A stretch of DNA of 64,000 nt from Ensifer sp. BR816 (GTDB lineage: Bacteria; Pseudomonadota; Alphaproteobacteria; Rhizobiales; Rhizobiaceae). The notes under the pieces were generated by a model. That model was not told where the DNA came from. It was given only the letters and a program-made list of their open reading frames with translations, and did no database searches. Below are positions 1 to 9,652 of this stretch, piece after piece (position 1 is the first letter of the stretch; every line of letters starts with the position of its first letter). The translations under genes and the position numbers were made by a program. Where the stretch lies: the NCBI RefSeq assembly GCF_000378985.1, contig NZ_KB905370.1, positions 434,001-498,000 on the forward strand. The letters are read 5' to 3'.

Positions 1-284
1 AAAATCGTGACCTTCAGCTGGTCGCCGACGCCGATCACCACCTGGCCGACGCCGCCGCCAATACCGAAACGGCGGCGCAGCGTCGATGCTTCATATTCGG
101 AAACGAGCCGGGCCGACTGGCCGTCGACATCGACGATATCGAAAACGGTGGCGTTCTTCCTGCCGATCTCAGATCCCGACTGGCCGGCTTCTGCGACGAT
201 TTCGCCTGTCAGGGGGCCTTCGCCCGGTACAGCCTGACATCCCGCGAGCGCGGTACAAAGCAGAAGGGCAGTCACTCGTTTCAC
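1..284 (-). CDS. Polysaccharide export lipoprotein (Wza/KpsD/BexD-like), 5' part only
   Basis: The gene starts at a GTG at 284 (reading left) and runs off the window edge, so only about 94 residues are visible. The start is chosen because a GGAG sits 7 bases upstream and the protein then opens with a short basic N-terminus, a hydrophobic stretch and a lipobox (LAGC, Cys around residue 15), giving a signal-peptidase-II lipoprotein. The following residues (VVIGVGDQLKVTI) match the polysaccharide export sequence motif of outer-membrane Wza/KpsD proteins. By family it would form the outer-membrane exit for a surface polysaccharide. It diverges from rkpA, so it may export the capsule made by that cluster. 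Whether this is the gene called rkpU in S. fredii cannot be decided from this fragment. Confidence 0.75.
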   Translation of the reverse strand, partial: MKRVTALLLCTALAGCQAVPGEGPLTGEIVAEAGQSGSEIGRKNATVFDIVDVDGQSARLVSEYEASTLRRRFGIGGGVGQVVIGVGDQLKVTI

Positions 285-688
285 TACGATACTCCGTCTT
301 CGGCACAGCGATGATTCCATTCAAAAAATCTGCGCCGCATTCTTCCCGGCAGGAATCCGCCGGTCCCTGAAAAGCACAATCGCCGTCCCACAACAAGCCA
401 CCCGCCGTCAAGCGGGCCAAAATATTCGGCGCTGCGCTTTTCCGGCAATACCACCCTCGAAAACGGTTACGCGCTGTCGCCGTAATTGTTTTGGACGAGG
501 GGCAGCGGGACGTTTATCTAGTCCTTTGGGGTTGAAAGCTAGGCACTATGAGTTAAAAGCTCCCTAATACGGCAGGGGGCAAAAGACGGGGAAAATCACC
601 CGGCAAACCTGTCGCCGATTGCAATTTCCGTTTGATACTGCAATTGGCTGGGCAATTTTAACGGCAGTTCTAGAGCGTTCGATCATAC
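285..688. other. 404-bp divergent intergenic region before rkpA
   Basis: No credible gene is seen here. The short ORFs lack ribosome sites and family features. The region must hold the promoters of the divergent export lipoprotein gene and of rkpA. One sigma70-like candidate for rkpA is listed separately; no strong inverted repeat was noticed. Confidence 0.6.
491..519 (+). promoter_or_regulatory. Candidate sigma70-type promoter for rkpA operon
   Basis: TTGGAC (491-496) and TTATCT (514-519) are spaced by exactly 17 bases. It would give a 5' leader of roughly 160 bases before rkpA. This is a pattern match only; other A/T-richer stretches between 530 and 680 could serve as well. Confidence 0.3.
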
Positions 689-3600
689 ATGACTGTTGAA
701 ATCATAGGGCGTGCATGCCTGGCACCTGGAGCGCAATCACCACAGGCGCTCTTCAAGATTCTGCGTCAAGGCATGTGCACCGTGTCCAGCGTGCCCGGCG
801 ACCGTTGGGACTTGGCGCGTTTCTGGCACCCGGTGATGGGAACGCAGGGCAAGACCTATTCGTTTGCCGCCGGCGTCCTCGACACGATCTATGATTTCGA
901 CCCGGCCGTGTTCGGCATGTCGCAGCGCGAAGCCATGTATATGGACCCGCAGCAGCGCGTGCTCCTTCAACTCGCCTGGCGCGCGCTCGAGGACGCAAAT
1001 ATCTCGATCGCGTCGCTGCACGGCGAGAATGTCGGCGTCTATATCGGCGCATCGAGCCTCGACCACGCCAACCTGACGGTCGAAGATCCGGCCGCCGCCG
1101 GCCCCTATTTCATGACCGGCAACACGCTGTCGATCGTCTCCAACCGCATCTCGCACGTCTTCGGGCTGAGCGGCCCGAGCATGACCGTCGACACCGCCTG
1201 TTCCTCCTCGCTCGTCGCGCTCGACCAGGCGATGCGGGCGCTCAATGCCGGCGAGATCGACACGGCGATCGTCGGCGGCGTCAACATTCTCGCCCATCCG
1301 CTTCCCTTCGTCGGTTTCGCCCAGGCGCGCATGTTGTCGCCGGAGGGCCTCTGCCGCGCCTATGACAATGACGGCGCCGGCTATGTCCGCGCCGAAGGCG
1401 GCGTGGTCTTCGTCCTGCGGCGGTCGGATCGGGCCCGTCGGGAAAAGGACCGGAGCTATGCACGGATCGTCGCCTCCGGCGTCAATTCGGCCGGCCGTAC
1501 CAACGGCATCTCGCTGCCGTCGCGCGAGGCGCAGGCCAATCTGCTGCGAGCGATCTACGAAGGCAACGATATCGACGCCAACCAGGTGGCCTTCGTCGAA
1601 GGCCACGGCACCGGCACCAAGGTCGGTGACCCGGCCGAGGTGTGGTCCATCGGCACGGTCATCGGCGCCAAACGGCGCGCCCCGGTGCCGATCGGCTCCA
1701 TCAAGTCGAATATCGGTCACACCGAGCCGGCCTCCGGCCTGTTCGGCATGATGAAGGCCGTGCTGGCGCTCGAGCACAATTACCTTCCGGCATCGCTGCA
1801 CTTCGACACGCCGAACGAGCATATCGACTTCGACGGCCTCAACGTCCGGGTGACGGCCAATCCGATCGAGCTTCTGAAGGGCAAGCGGGCGCGGCTCGCT
1901 GGCATCAACTCCTTCGGCTTCGGCGGTGCCAATGCCCATGTCGTCATCAGCGATCCGGATCCAATCCAGCCGGAAAAGACCGCGCCGGCATCGACGGGAC
2001 ACGTGTTCCTCGTGAGCGCCCACACGCAGTCGAGCCTCGAAAACCTGCTCAAGGACTATAAGGCGACGTTTGCAAGCGCTTCCAAGGAAGAGACGCGCGC
2101 CATCATCGCCGCTTCGGGCGCAAACCGCACCCAGATGCGCCACCGTTTTGCGGCGCGCAGCGACCACCCCGAGGACATCGTCCGGGCGATCGCCAGCCAC
2201 CTCGACAAGCCGGGCTCCGATATCGGCGAAATCGGCGAGGCGCCGGTCAAGAATGCGCCGGTCGCCTTCGTCTTCTCCGGCAACGGCTCCCAATGGGCCG
2301 GCATGGGTGTCGAGGCCTTCCGCGAAAACCTGCACTTCCGCCAGTCCTTCACCTCGGTCAGCGCGCTCTTCAAGTTCCATTCCGACATCGTCCTCACGGA
2401 CCTGCTGACCGATCCGGCGCTGGACAAGAAGCTCGCCGACACCAAGGTCGCCCAGCCGCTGCTGTTCGCGATCCAGGCGGCGCTCTCCGACTCGCTCGTG
2501 GCGATGGGCATTACGCCGACCGCCGTGTTCGGTCATTCCGTCGGCGAAATCGCCGCAGCCTATGCGGCCGGCGCTCTGTCTCTGGTTGACGCGGTGTCGA
2601 TCGTCGCAAAGCGCTCGCTGCACCAGGACCTCTTGGCTGGCCAAGGCACGATGGCGGCCGTGATGCTCGGCGAGGAAGCGGCGAGCGCGTTTGCCCAGGC
2701 GCGCGGCCTCAACGAAGTCTGCGTCGCAGCCGTCAACGCGCAAAATTCGGTGACGATTTCGGGGCCGGCGAATGAGGTCACCGCCTTCCGTGACGCCGCC
2801 CGCAAGGCGAAGATCCCGGTTCAGATCCTCGACATTAACTACCCGTTCCACCATCCGATCATCGACCAGGCGAAAGAGGCGTTCCTCGCCGATATTCCCG
2901 ATATCGCTCCGCGCCGGACAGAGCTGACCTACCTCTCGACGGTCACCGGCGGCGCTCTCGACGGCACGGAGCTCGATCCCGACTACTGGTGGAAGAACGT
3001 CCGCGAGCCGGTGCGCTTCCAGGCCGCGGCCGAGGCCGCCCTCGCGCTCGGCTGCCGGCTGTTCATCGAAATCTCTCCGCGGCCGATCCTCGCCTCCTAT
3101 GTCAAGGAAACGATCAAGCAGGCGGCGGTCCCGGCAAGTGTGGTGCCGACCTTGCTGCGCGACGCCGGAGAGAATGCGCAGGACCCGATCTCCGCGTCGA
3201 TGGCCCGAGCGGTCGCGCACGGTGCGGTAGTTGACCGACCCCGTGTCTTCGGCAAGCGCGATGCCTTCATCGCGCTGCCGAGCCTGCCCTTCGAGCCGGT
3301 CGAACTGCGCCCGCAGACGACCACCGACGCGACGGACCTCTTCGGTCGTTCCAGCAAGCCCTATCGCCTGACAGGCTGGCGGGGCGATCCCAACAGCGGC
3401 AGCTGGAAAAACCATGTCGACGCGCATCTTTTCCCGGATCTTGCCGAGCATGTCGTCGACGGCAAGGCGATCCTGCCGGGCAGCGGCTTCATCGAAATCG
3501 CCGTTTCCGCCGCGCAGCAATATTACGGCGGCGACGAAGTCGAGATCACCAATCTCGAAATCGTCCGACCGCTCGAACTCAGCGACAGCCGGATCATGGA

Positions 3601-6600
3601 GCTGTCGACCATCCTGTCGCCGGAGACCGGCGACATCGAGATCCGTTCGCGCGAGCGCCTGTCCGAGGACGACTGGACCGTGCACGCGGTGGCGAGAAGC
3701 CGCAAGCCGATGGCCGTTGCGAACGGCAAGCACCCGTCCATATCCGGCCTCGCCAAGACAGGCATAGTCACTCCGGCAAAGGCCTATGACACGGCGAGGC
3801 AATTCGGGCTCGACTACGGCTCGAATTTCCAGTTGCTCGCAAAGGCGGTCGCTTACGGGGACCGGCTGGTCGATGTCGAGCTGAAGGCTCCGGCCGGATC
3901 AGGTCATCCTTTCGTCAGCTATGCGCTCCATCCGATCTCCGTCGACGCGACCTTCCACGGGCTGGTGGCGCTCTTCGACCGCTTCACCGGCGACAAGGGC
4001 GGCGCGCCCTATATTCCCGTCCGCTTCGGGTCGGTTCGCGTCGTCAATGCAGGTCGCCCGATTGCGCGGGCGACGATCGAAATCGAGCGCGTCAGCGCCA
4101 ATTCGATCAAGGCACGGTTCCACTTCTTCGATGCGGCCGGCGAGCCTATCGCGCATTTCGACGATTGTCGTTTCCGCCGGACCTATCTGCGCAAGCACAA
4201 GACGCTCGATGGGCTCTCCTTCCACTATGAGTCGGTCCTCTCCGACGTGATCCTGCCCGGCAGGAAGCTGGCAGGAGCGGTCCCGGCGAAGCTGACCAAC
4301 GCGGCCGGCGCCGAAAGCAGCGTCGACAATGCGACGCTGCTCTTCAATGCTGCCATCTATCGCGCCTGTCACGACATCGCGCTCAAGCTGGCGCGTGGGA
4401 AGAGCGCGATCCAGGGTAATGGCCTGCCTGGCGATTTCGCCTTCCAGTGCTTCTTGACAAACTGCCTCTACACACTCGAGGACGCCGGGCTCTGCGAACA
4501 CCAGAACGGCAGTTGGAAAGTTGCGACGGAGTTCACCCTCCCAACCGTCGCGGAGATCCTCGGAGAGCTCTATGGGGAGCGCCCCGACCGGACCGTCGAA
4601 GCGGTGTTGATCAACAACGCCTATGCGGAAGCACTGAGCCGTCTCGGCGTCCTGCTGGCCGGCGTTGGCGGAGAAGCTGCCGCAGCGTTCAACGCCGGCT
4701 TCATCAGCGAGGCGACGCTCGACCACCAGGCTGTCCATTCGGTGGCAAGCCGTTCGCGCATGGAACAAGTCCTTGCCATGGTCGAAAGCGCTTTGGCCGG
4801 CCAGGTGAATGGCGCTCGCCTGCGTCTCGTCGAGTTCGGCAGCGTTTCCGCCGGCTTCACGCGGCGCCTGGCCGATCTTGCGGCAAGCCATGGAACGACC
4901 CTTTCCGTCGTCGAGCCGCGCGACAATGCCCAGCGCAATCTCGAGATTGCCTTCGAGGAAGACGCCCATGTGCGCATCCTGAAGAAGAGCGAATTCGACG
5001 CGATCGGACCGTTCGACCTGGCCGTCAGTGCCTCGGACAAGCTGTACCAATTGATCGAAGAGGACGCCGCCATCCGCACGGCGCTGCGTTCGAAGCTGCA
5101 GGAAAGCGGCGCGCTGGTCGCTGCCGTCAGTGCTCCATCGATCTTCCATGACTTTGCGCTCGGCCTCTCTGAAGGCTGGTTCGAACGCAGCCAGACGGCG
5201 GAGTTCGCGATCGGCAAGCTCGCCGCGGTGTCGCATTGGCAGAAATGCCTGGCCGATCTCGAGCTCAACGACGTCAGCGTAAGCGACTGCGAGTGCCCGC
5301 ATGGCAATACGATCCTGATCGAGGCGCGTGGTGCAGCGGTCGCGGCCCCGGCCGCAAGCGACGCCGGCGCCGTTGTTCCCTATCTGATGATCGAAACGAC
5401 AGCGCGGCGCGGCTCTGCCCCCAAGGGCGCCATCCCGGTCGCAGTCACCGGCGATATGGCCGCCGATGTTGCCGTGCTCGGGGCAGCGCTCGATGGCCTT
5501 GGCGAGAAGCCGGTCCGTGCGGTTTTCGTCTCCCCCGGGGCAGACCGCATCGACGACACCGATTCCGCCCTGCTACAGACGCAGGTCTTGGCACTCAGCG
5601 CCTTTTCCGAAGCGCTCAAGCAGCGTGTCGCGAACGCCGAGCTCGCCGGGAATGAGCGCCCCCGTCTCGTGCTGGTAGCGCCGGGCGGCGCTCCGGTGTC
5701 GGAATCGGCGCGCTCGGGCGTCAATTCGGGATTGTGGACCTTCGTCCGCGTGCTGCAGAACGAGTACGAATTCCTCGACGTTCATTCACTCGATCTCTTC
5801 GGACACGCGAGCGCCAGCCACGACGAGATGCTCGCCGCGGCGCTGCCGCTGCTGGCCATCGAGGGCTCCAACCGCGAATGGCTGCTGGATCGGGCGACCG
5901 GTCTGCTTTCGGAAATCCGGGCGGTGTCTGGTCCCGCCGCCAAAACAGAGGGCAGGACCAGCACCTTCGCGGCCGCCACCATTCGCCAGCGCGTCAGCTC
6001 CCAGGTCAGCAGCATCGCCTGGGAAGAAACCGTTGTGCCGCGGGCCGGACCCGGCGAGATCGTCGTCTCGGTCGCCGCCACGGGTCTCAACTTCCGCGAC
6101 GTCATGTGGGCGATGGGCCTGCTGCCGGAAGAGGCGCTCGAAGACGGCTTTGCCGGCGCGACGATCGGCATGGAGCTGTCCGGCCATGTGGTCGAAGTCG
6201 GCGCAGGCGTTGACGATCTCGCCATCGGCGATGCGGTGATGGCGATCGCCTCGGCCGCCTTCTCGACGCATGCGGTCGTCTCCCGGGCCGGCGTCGCCAA
6301 GCTGCCACGGACGATCAGCCCGGTGGCTGCCGCCACGCTGCCGGTGGCGTTCCTCACCGCCTATTACGCAATGGTCGAGCTCGGCCGCATCCGGGCGGGT
6401 GAAACGATCCTCATTCACGGCGCTGCCGGCGGGGTCGGCCTCGCCGCGTTGCAGGTCGCCAAGCTGAAGGGCGCCAAGGTCATCGCCACGGCCGGAACCC
6501 GTGAAAAGCGACGTTTCCTCACGATGCTCGGGGCCGATCACGTCTTCGATTCCCGATCGCTCGGTTTCGTCAACGATGTCCGCGCCGTGACTGGCGGCGA

Positions 6601-8194
6601 AGGGGTCGATCTCGTTCTCAACTCGCTCTTCGCCGAGGCGATGGAGCAAAGCCTGGCGCTCGTCAAACCCTTCGGGCGGTTCCTCGAACTCGGCAAGCGC
6701 GACTATTACGCCGACAGCAAGATCGGCCTCAGGCCGTTCCGACGCAATGTCAGCTATTTCGGCATCGACGCCGACCAGCTCCTCGTCAATCAGCCGGACC
6801 TGACCAAGCGAATCTTCATGGAAATCGGCGCGCTCTTCGAAGAGGGCCGGCTGACACCGCTTCCCTATCGCGCCTTCGATTTCGATGAAATCGGCAATGC
6901 GTTCCGGCTGATGCAGAATGCCGGCCATATCGGCAAGATCGTCGTGCTCCCGCCGGTCGCCGGCAAGCACGAGATTGCCGCCAAGACGCGCAGCGGCATG
7001 AAGGTCGATCCGGACGGGATGCATCTCGTTGTCGGCGGTATCGGGGGCTTCGGGCTGGTAGCGGCCAAGTGGCTCGTCGACAAGGGCGCGCGCCACATTG
7101 CTCTCTGTTCACGCCGCGGCTTGCCGGATGCCGAGACGAGTGCAGCCATCGAGCGCTGGCAGAAGGCTGGCGTCTCGGCATCTGTCCATGCCTGCGACGT
7201 CACCGATGCCGCGGCCGCCGAAGCGTTGCTTGCAACGCTTCGCGCCCAGGCGCCGCTGCGTTCGGTCGTCCATGCGGCAATGGTGCTCGATGATGCGTTG
7301 ATCAGCAACTTGAACCGCGAGCGCAACCGGCCGGTCATCGACGTCAAGGCGAAGGGCGCGGCGATCCTCGACCGCCTGACGCGCGCAGACGCGCTCGACA
7401 ACTTCATCCTGTTTTCCTCCGCAACGACACTCGTCGGCAATCCGGGCCAGGCAAACTATGTGGCCGCCAACGGCTACCTCGAGGGCCTTGCCCGCGCACG
7501 GCGCGCCGGGGGGCTGGCAGGCTTGGCGGTCGGCTTCGGCGCCATCGCCGATGCGGGCTACCTGACGCAGAATGCCGACGTGAACGACCTGCTCTCCAAG
7601 CGCATCGGCAAGACGGCGCTCAGGGCCCAGGTGGCGCTCGACATGGTGGAGAACCATATCGCGGCCGACCCGGGCAGCGTCGATGCGGCGGTCGTGATAA
7701 TCTCGGAGATCGACTGGGCGGCGGCGCGCAACTTGCCGGTCGCCAAGAAAGCCCTGTTCGAAGTGATCCTGCGCAGCGCCGACCAGCACACCTCCGGCGC
7801 CGAGGGCGCCAAGATGGACCTCGTGGCGATGATCGAGGGCAAGTCGCCGCAGGAGGCGGAGGACATCCTGTTCGATCTGGTGGCGGGCGAGATCGCCGCC
7901 ATTCTCCGCGTCGCCAAGGATACGGTGACGCGCGGCAAGATCCTGAAGGAAATCGGCCTCGACAGCCTGATGGCCGTCGAGCTCGGCATCAGCTTCCAGC
8001 AGAATACAGGGTTCGACATGCCGCTCAGCGGCGTCGCCGACAACACGACCGTCGGGGATGTTGCGCGCAAGCTCTATGAAAAGGTAAGCAAGCGCGATCA
8101 GAGCGACGATAGTGAAGCCGCCGACGACAAGCTCGTCACCGAACTGACGCAACGCCATATCGGAGCTGCCAAGGAAAAAGCACTGGGCCAATGA
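689..8194 (+). CDS. rkpA: Iterative highly reducing type I polyketide/fatty acid synthase RkpA
   Basis: A 2501-residue multidomain synthase expected to build a fully reduced special acyl chain needed for the K-antigen capsule. Domains in order: ketosynthase about 1-430 (active Cys171 in DTACSSS, His306 in EGHGTGT, His344 in NIGHTEP); acyltransferase about 525-830 (Ser617 in GHSVGE; the YPFHH motif with Phe suggests malonyl use); dehydratase about 900-1190 (His921 in HVVDGKAILP, Asp1086); a degenerate methyltransferase-like region about 1270-1500; enoylreductase about 1750-2085 (HGAAGGVG near 1909); ketoreductase about 2105-2310 (GGIGGFG near 2114, Tyr2257); ACP about 2390-2465 (Ser2426 in GLDSL). 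No thioesterase follows. The ATG at 689 has only a weak ribosome site but matches the KS start. It overlaps rkpG by 4 bases. Early reports described this locus as several rkp ORFs; here it is one uninterrupted frame. Confidence 0.95.
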   Translation: MTVEIIGRACLAPGAQSPQALFKILRQGMCTVSSVPGDRWDLARFWHPVMGTQGKTYSFAAGVLDTIYDFDPAVFGMSQREAMYMDPQQRVLLQLAWRALEDANISIASLHGENVGVYIGASSLDHANLTVEDPAAAGPYFMTGNTLSIVSNRISHVFGLSGPSMTVDTACSSSLVALDQAMRALNAGEIDTAIVGGVNILAHPLPFVGFAQARMLSPEGLCRAYDNDGAGYVRAEGGVVFVLRRSDRARREKDRSYARIVASGVNSAGRTNGISLPSREAQANLLRAIYEGNDIDANQVAFVEGHGTGTKVGDPAEVWSIGTVIGAKRRAPVPIGSIKSNIGHTEPASGLFGMMKAVLALEHNYLPASLHFDTPNEHIDFDGLNVRVTANPIELLKGKRARLAGINSFGFGGANAHVVISDPDPIQPEKTAPASTGHVFLVSAHTQSSLENLLKDYKATFASASKEETRAIIAASGANRTQMRHRFAARSDHPEDIVRAIASHLDKPGSDIGEIGEAPVKNAPVAFVFSGNGSQWAGMGVEAFRENLHFRQSFTSVSALFKFHSDIVLTDLLTDPALDKKLADTKVAQPLLFAIQAALSDSLVAMGITPTAVFGHSVGEIAAAYAAGALSLVDAVSIVAKRSLHQDLLAGQGTMAAVMLGEEAASAFAQARGLNEVCVAAVNAQNSVTISGPANEVTAFRDAARKAKIPVQILDINYPFHHPIIDQAKEAFLADIPDIAPRRTELTYLSTVTGGALDGTELDPDYWWKNVREPVRFQAAAEAALALGCRLFIEISPRPILASYVKETIKQAAVPASVVPTLLRDAGENAQDPISASMARAVAHGAVVDRPRVFGKRDAFIALPSLPFEPVELRPQTTTDATDLFGRSSKPYRLTGWRGDPNSGSWKNHVDAHLFPDLAEHVVDGKAILPGSGFIEIAVSAAQQYYGGDEVEITNLEIVRPLELSDSRIMELSTILSPETGDIEIRSRERLSEDDWTVHAVARSRKPMAVANGKHPSISGLAKTGIVTPAKAYDTARQFGLDYGSNFQLLAKAVAYGDRLVDVELKAPAGSGHPFVSYALHPISVDATFHGLVALFDRFTGDKGGAPYIPVRFGSVRVVNAGRPIARATIEIERVSANSIKARFHFFDAAGEPIAHFDDCRFRRTYLRKHKTLDGLSFHYESVLSDVILPGRKLAGAVPAKLTNAAGAESSVDNATLLFNAAIYRACHDIALKLARGKSAIQGNGLPGDFAFQCFLTNCLYTLEDAGLCEHQNGSWKVATEFTLPTVAEILGELYGERPDRTVEAVLINNAYAEALSRLGVLLAGVGGEAAAAFNAGFISEATLDHQAVHSVASRSRMEQVLAMVESALAGQVNGARLRLVEFGSVSAGFTRRLADLAASHGTTLSVVEPRDNAQRNLEIAFEEDAHVRILKKSEFDAIGPFDLAVSASDKLYQLIEEDAAIRTALRSKLQESGALVAAVSAPSIFHDFALGLSEGWFERSQTAEFAIGKLAAVSHWQKCLADLELNDVSVSDCECPHGNTILIEARGAAVAAPAASDAGAVVPYLMIETTARRGSAPKGAIPVAVTGDMAADVAVLGAALDGLGEKPVRAVFVSPGADRIDDTDSALLQTQVLALSAFSEALKQRVANAELAGNERPRLVLVAPGGAPVSESARSGVNSGLWTFVRVLQNEYEFLDVHSLDLFGHASASHDEMLAAALPLLAIEGSNREWLLDRATGLLSEIRAVSGPAAKTEGRTSTFAAATIRQRVSSQVSSIAWEETVVPRAGPGEIVVSVAATGLNFRDVMWAMGLLPEEALEDGFAGATIGMELSGHVVEVGAGVDDLAIGDAVMAIASAAFSTHAVVSRAGVAKLPRTISPVAAATLPVAFLTAYYAMVELGRIRAGETILIHGAAGGVGLAALQVAKLKGAKVIATAGTREKRRFLTMLGADHVFDSRSLGFVNDVRAVTGGEGVDLVLNSLFAEAMEQSLALVKPFGRFLELGKRDYYADSKIGLRPFRRNVSYFGIDADQLLVNQPDLTKRIFMEIGALFEEGRLTPLPYRAFDFDEIGNAFRLMQNAGHIGKIVVLPPVAGKHEIAAKTRSGMKVDPDGMHLVVGGIGGFGLVAAKWLVDKGARHIALCSRRGLPDAETSAAIERWQKAGVSASVHACDVTDAAAAEALLATLRAQAPLRSVVHAAMVLDDALISNLNRERNRPVIDVKAKGAAILDRLTRADALDNFILFSSATTLVGNPGQANYVAANGYLEGLARARRAGGLAGLAVGFGAIADAGYLTQNADVNDLLSKRIGKTALRAQVALDMVENHIAADPGSVDAAVVIISEIDWAAARNLPVAKKALFEVILRSADQHTSGAEGAKMDLVAMIEGKSPQEAEDILFDLVAGEIAAILRVAKDTVTRGKILKEIGLDSLMAVELGISFQQNTGFDMPLSGVADNTTVGDVARKLYEKVSKRDQSDDSEAADDKLVTELTQRHIGAAKEKALGQ

Positions 8195-9606
8195 GCAACG
8201 ACGGAAACGGCCAGACCTTCTCCAAGATGAACAGCAGCCTCAAGGAGAACCTGCTGGACAGGATGAGGAACACGCATCAATCCTCCGAGCGCAACCGCAT
8301 GGCACGCTCGGAACGGGAACTGCCGCCTGCCCCGCGTCGTCAACAGGCTCGCTTCGAGGATCTGCCGGAATACAAGCAGGTTCAGGCGCAGAAATTCGCG
8401 AGCGAGCAGCTTGGCATCGCCAATCCTTTCTATCGGGCGCATCAGACGGCAGCCGGTGCGACCACGGTGATCGATGGCCGCACGCTCATCAACTTCGCCT
8501 CCTATGACTATCTTGGGCTGAACAGGCACTCCCACGTCCTCGACAAAGCACGCGAGACGATCGAAACCTTCGGGATTTCCGCCTCGGCGAGCCGGCTCGT
8601 GGCAGGCGAACGCCCCGTGCATGTCGAGCTCGAGGAGCGGATCGCGCGGTTCTACGGCGTCGAGGCGGCCGTCTGCTTCGTCAGCGGCTACCTCACCAAT
8701 GTCGCGGCCATCGGCTGCCTGTTGGGGCCAAAGGATCTCGTCATCCATGATGAGTTCATCCACAACAGCGCGCTTGCCGGCATCAAGCTTTCGGGCGCCA
8801 CGCGCCGCCTTTTCAAGCACAACGACACGACCGATCTGGAACATGTGCTGCGTACCGTTTCCGGCGACTATCGGCATATCATGGTCATCGTCGAGGGCAT
8901 CTATTCGATGGATGGCGATGTCGCCGAATTGCCGGCGCTGCTGAAACTCAAGGCGGAATTCGGCTTCTGGCTGATGGTGGACGAAGCCCATTCGCTGGGC
9001 GTCCTGGGCCGGCGGGGCAAGGGCCTTGCCGAGCATTTCGGCGTCGATCCGAACGAGGTCGACATCTGGATGGGGACCCTGTCGAAGACCACCTCGAGCT
9101 GCGGCGGCTACATCGCCGGCAGCGAGGCTCTCGCCGCGGTGCTTAAGGCGTCGGCCGGCGGCTTCGTCTACAGCGTCGGCCTCGCCCCCGTTCTCGGAGC
9201 ATCGGCGGTGGCGAGCCTCGACATCCTCGAACGGGAGCCGGAGCGCACCGCCGCACTCAGGCGCAATGGCCACCTGTTCCTGAAACTCGCCAAGGAAGCT
9301 GGCCTCGATACGGGCTTGAGTGGCGGCTACTCTGTCGTGCCGGTGATCGTCGGCGATTCGCTTAGGGCCGTGCAGCTGTCGAACGACCTCCTCGCCGGCG
9401 GCATCAACGTGCTGCCGATCATCCATCCGGCGGTTCAGGAGGGGATGGCGCGGCTGCGCTTCTTCATCACCAGCGAGCATACGGAGGAGCAGATCCGCCG
9501 CACCGTGGCGCTGACCGCCGAGCGCCTGAAGGATCTCACTGAACGGAATTTCGGGCTCGGCGGCGTCGATATCGACCAGATGCTGAAGGCTCTCTCGGCG
9601 CGCTAG
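8191..9606 (+). CDS. rkpG: Alpha-oxoamine synthase RkpG (AONS/serine palmitoyltransferase-like)
   Basis: A 471-residue PLP enzyme of the alpha-oxoamine synthase family, which condenses an acyl thioester with an amino acid with loss of CO2. A polar N-terminal extension of about 80 residues precedes the catalytic core. Visible core motifs are SYDYLGL, the substrate His region HDEFIHNSAL, the PLP-binding VDEAHSLG (Asp264, His267) and the Schiff-base Lys299 in LSKTTSS, so it looks active. The start ATG overlaps the rkpA stop (ATGA), which implies translational coupling and fits direct use of the chain carried on the RkpA ACP. Bacterial biotin enzymes of the family (BioF) are about 390 residues and sit with bio genes; none are here. 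The amino-acid partner cannot be told from sequence. Confidence 0.93.
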   Translation: MSNDGNGQTFSKMNSSLKENLLDRMRNTHQSSERNRMARSERELPPAPRRQQARFEDLPEYKQVQAQKFASEQLGIANPFYRAHQTAAGATTVIDGRTLINFASYDYLGLNRHSHVLDKARETIETFGISASASRLVAGERPVHVELEERIARFYGVEAAVCFVSGYLTNVAAIGCLLGPKDLVIHDEFIHNSALAGIKLSGATRRLFKHNDTTDLEHVLRTVSGDYRHIMVIVEGIYSMDGDVAELPALLKLKAEFGFWLMVDEAHSLGVLGRRGKGLAEHFGVDPNEVDIWMGTLSKTTSSCGGYIAGSEALAAVLKASAGGFVYSVGLAPVLGASAVASLDILEREPERTAALRRNGHLFLKLAKEAGLDTGLSGGYSVVPVIVGDSLRAVQLSNDLLAGGINVLPIIHPAVQEGMARLRFFITSEHTEEQIRRTVALTAERLKDLTERNFGLGGVDIDQMLKALSAR

Positions 9607-9652
9607 ACATTGGGCGCCGCTCCAGGCCAGCGGCGGCAGGCAGGTTCACCGC

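Noticed and set aside
737-3802. 1021-codon ORF on the minus strand opposite rkpA
   Set aside because: It mirrors a clear PKS with all catalytic motifs; its protein is Arg/Asp/Gly-rich without domains, as expected of the antisense frame in GC-rich DNA.
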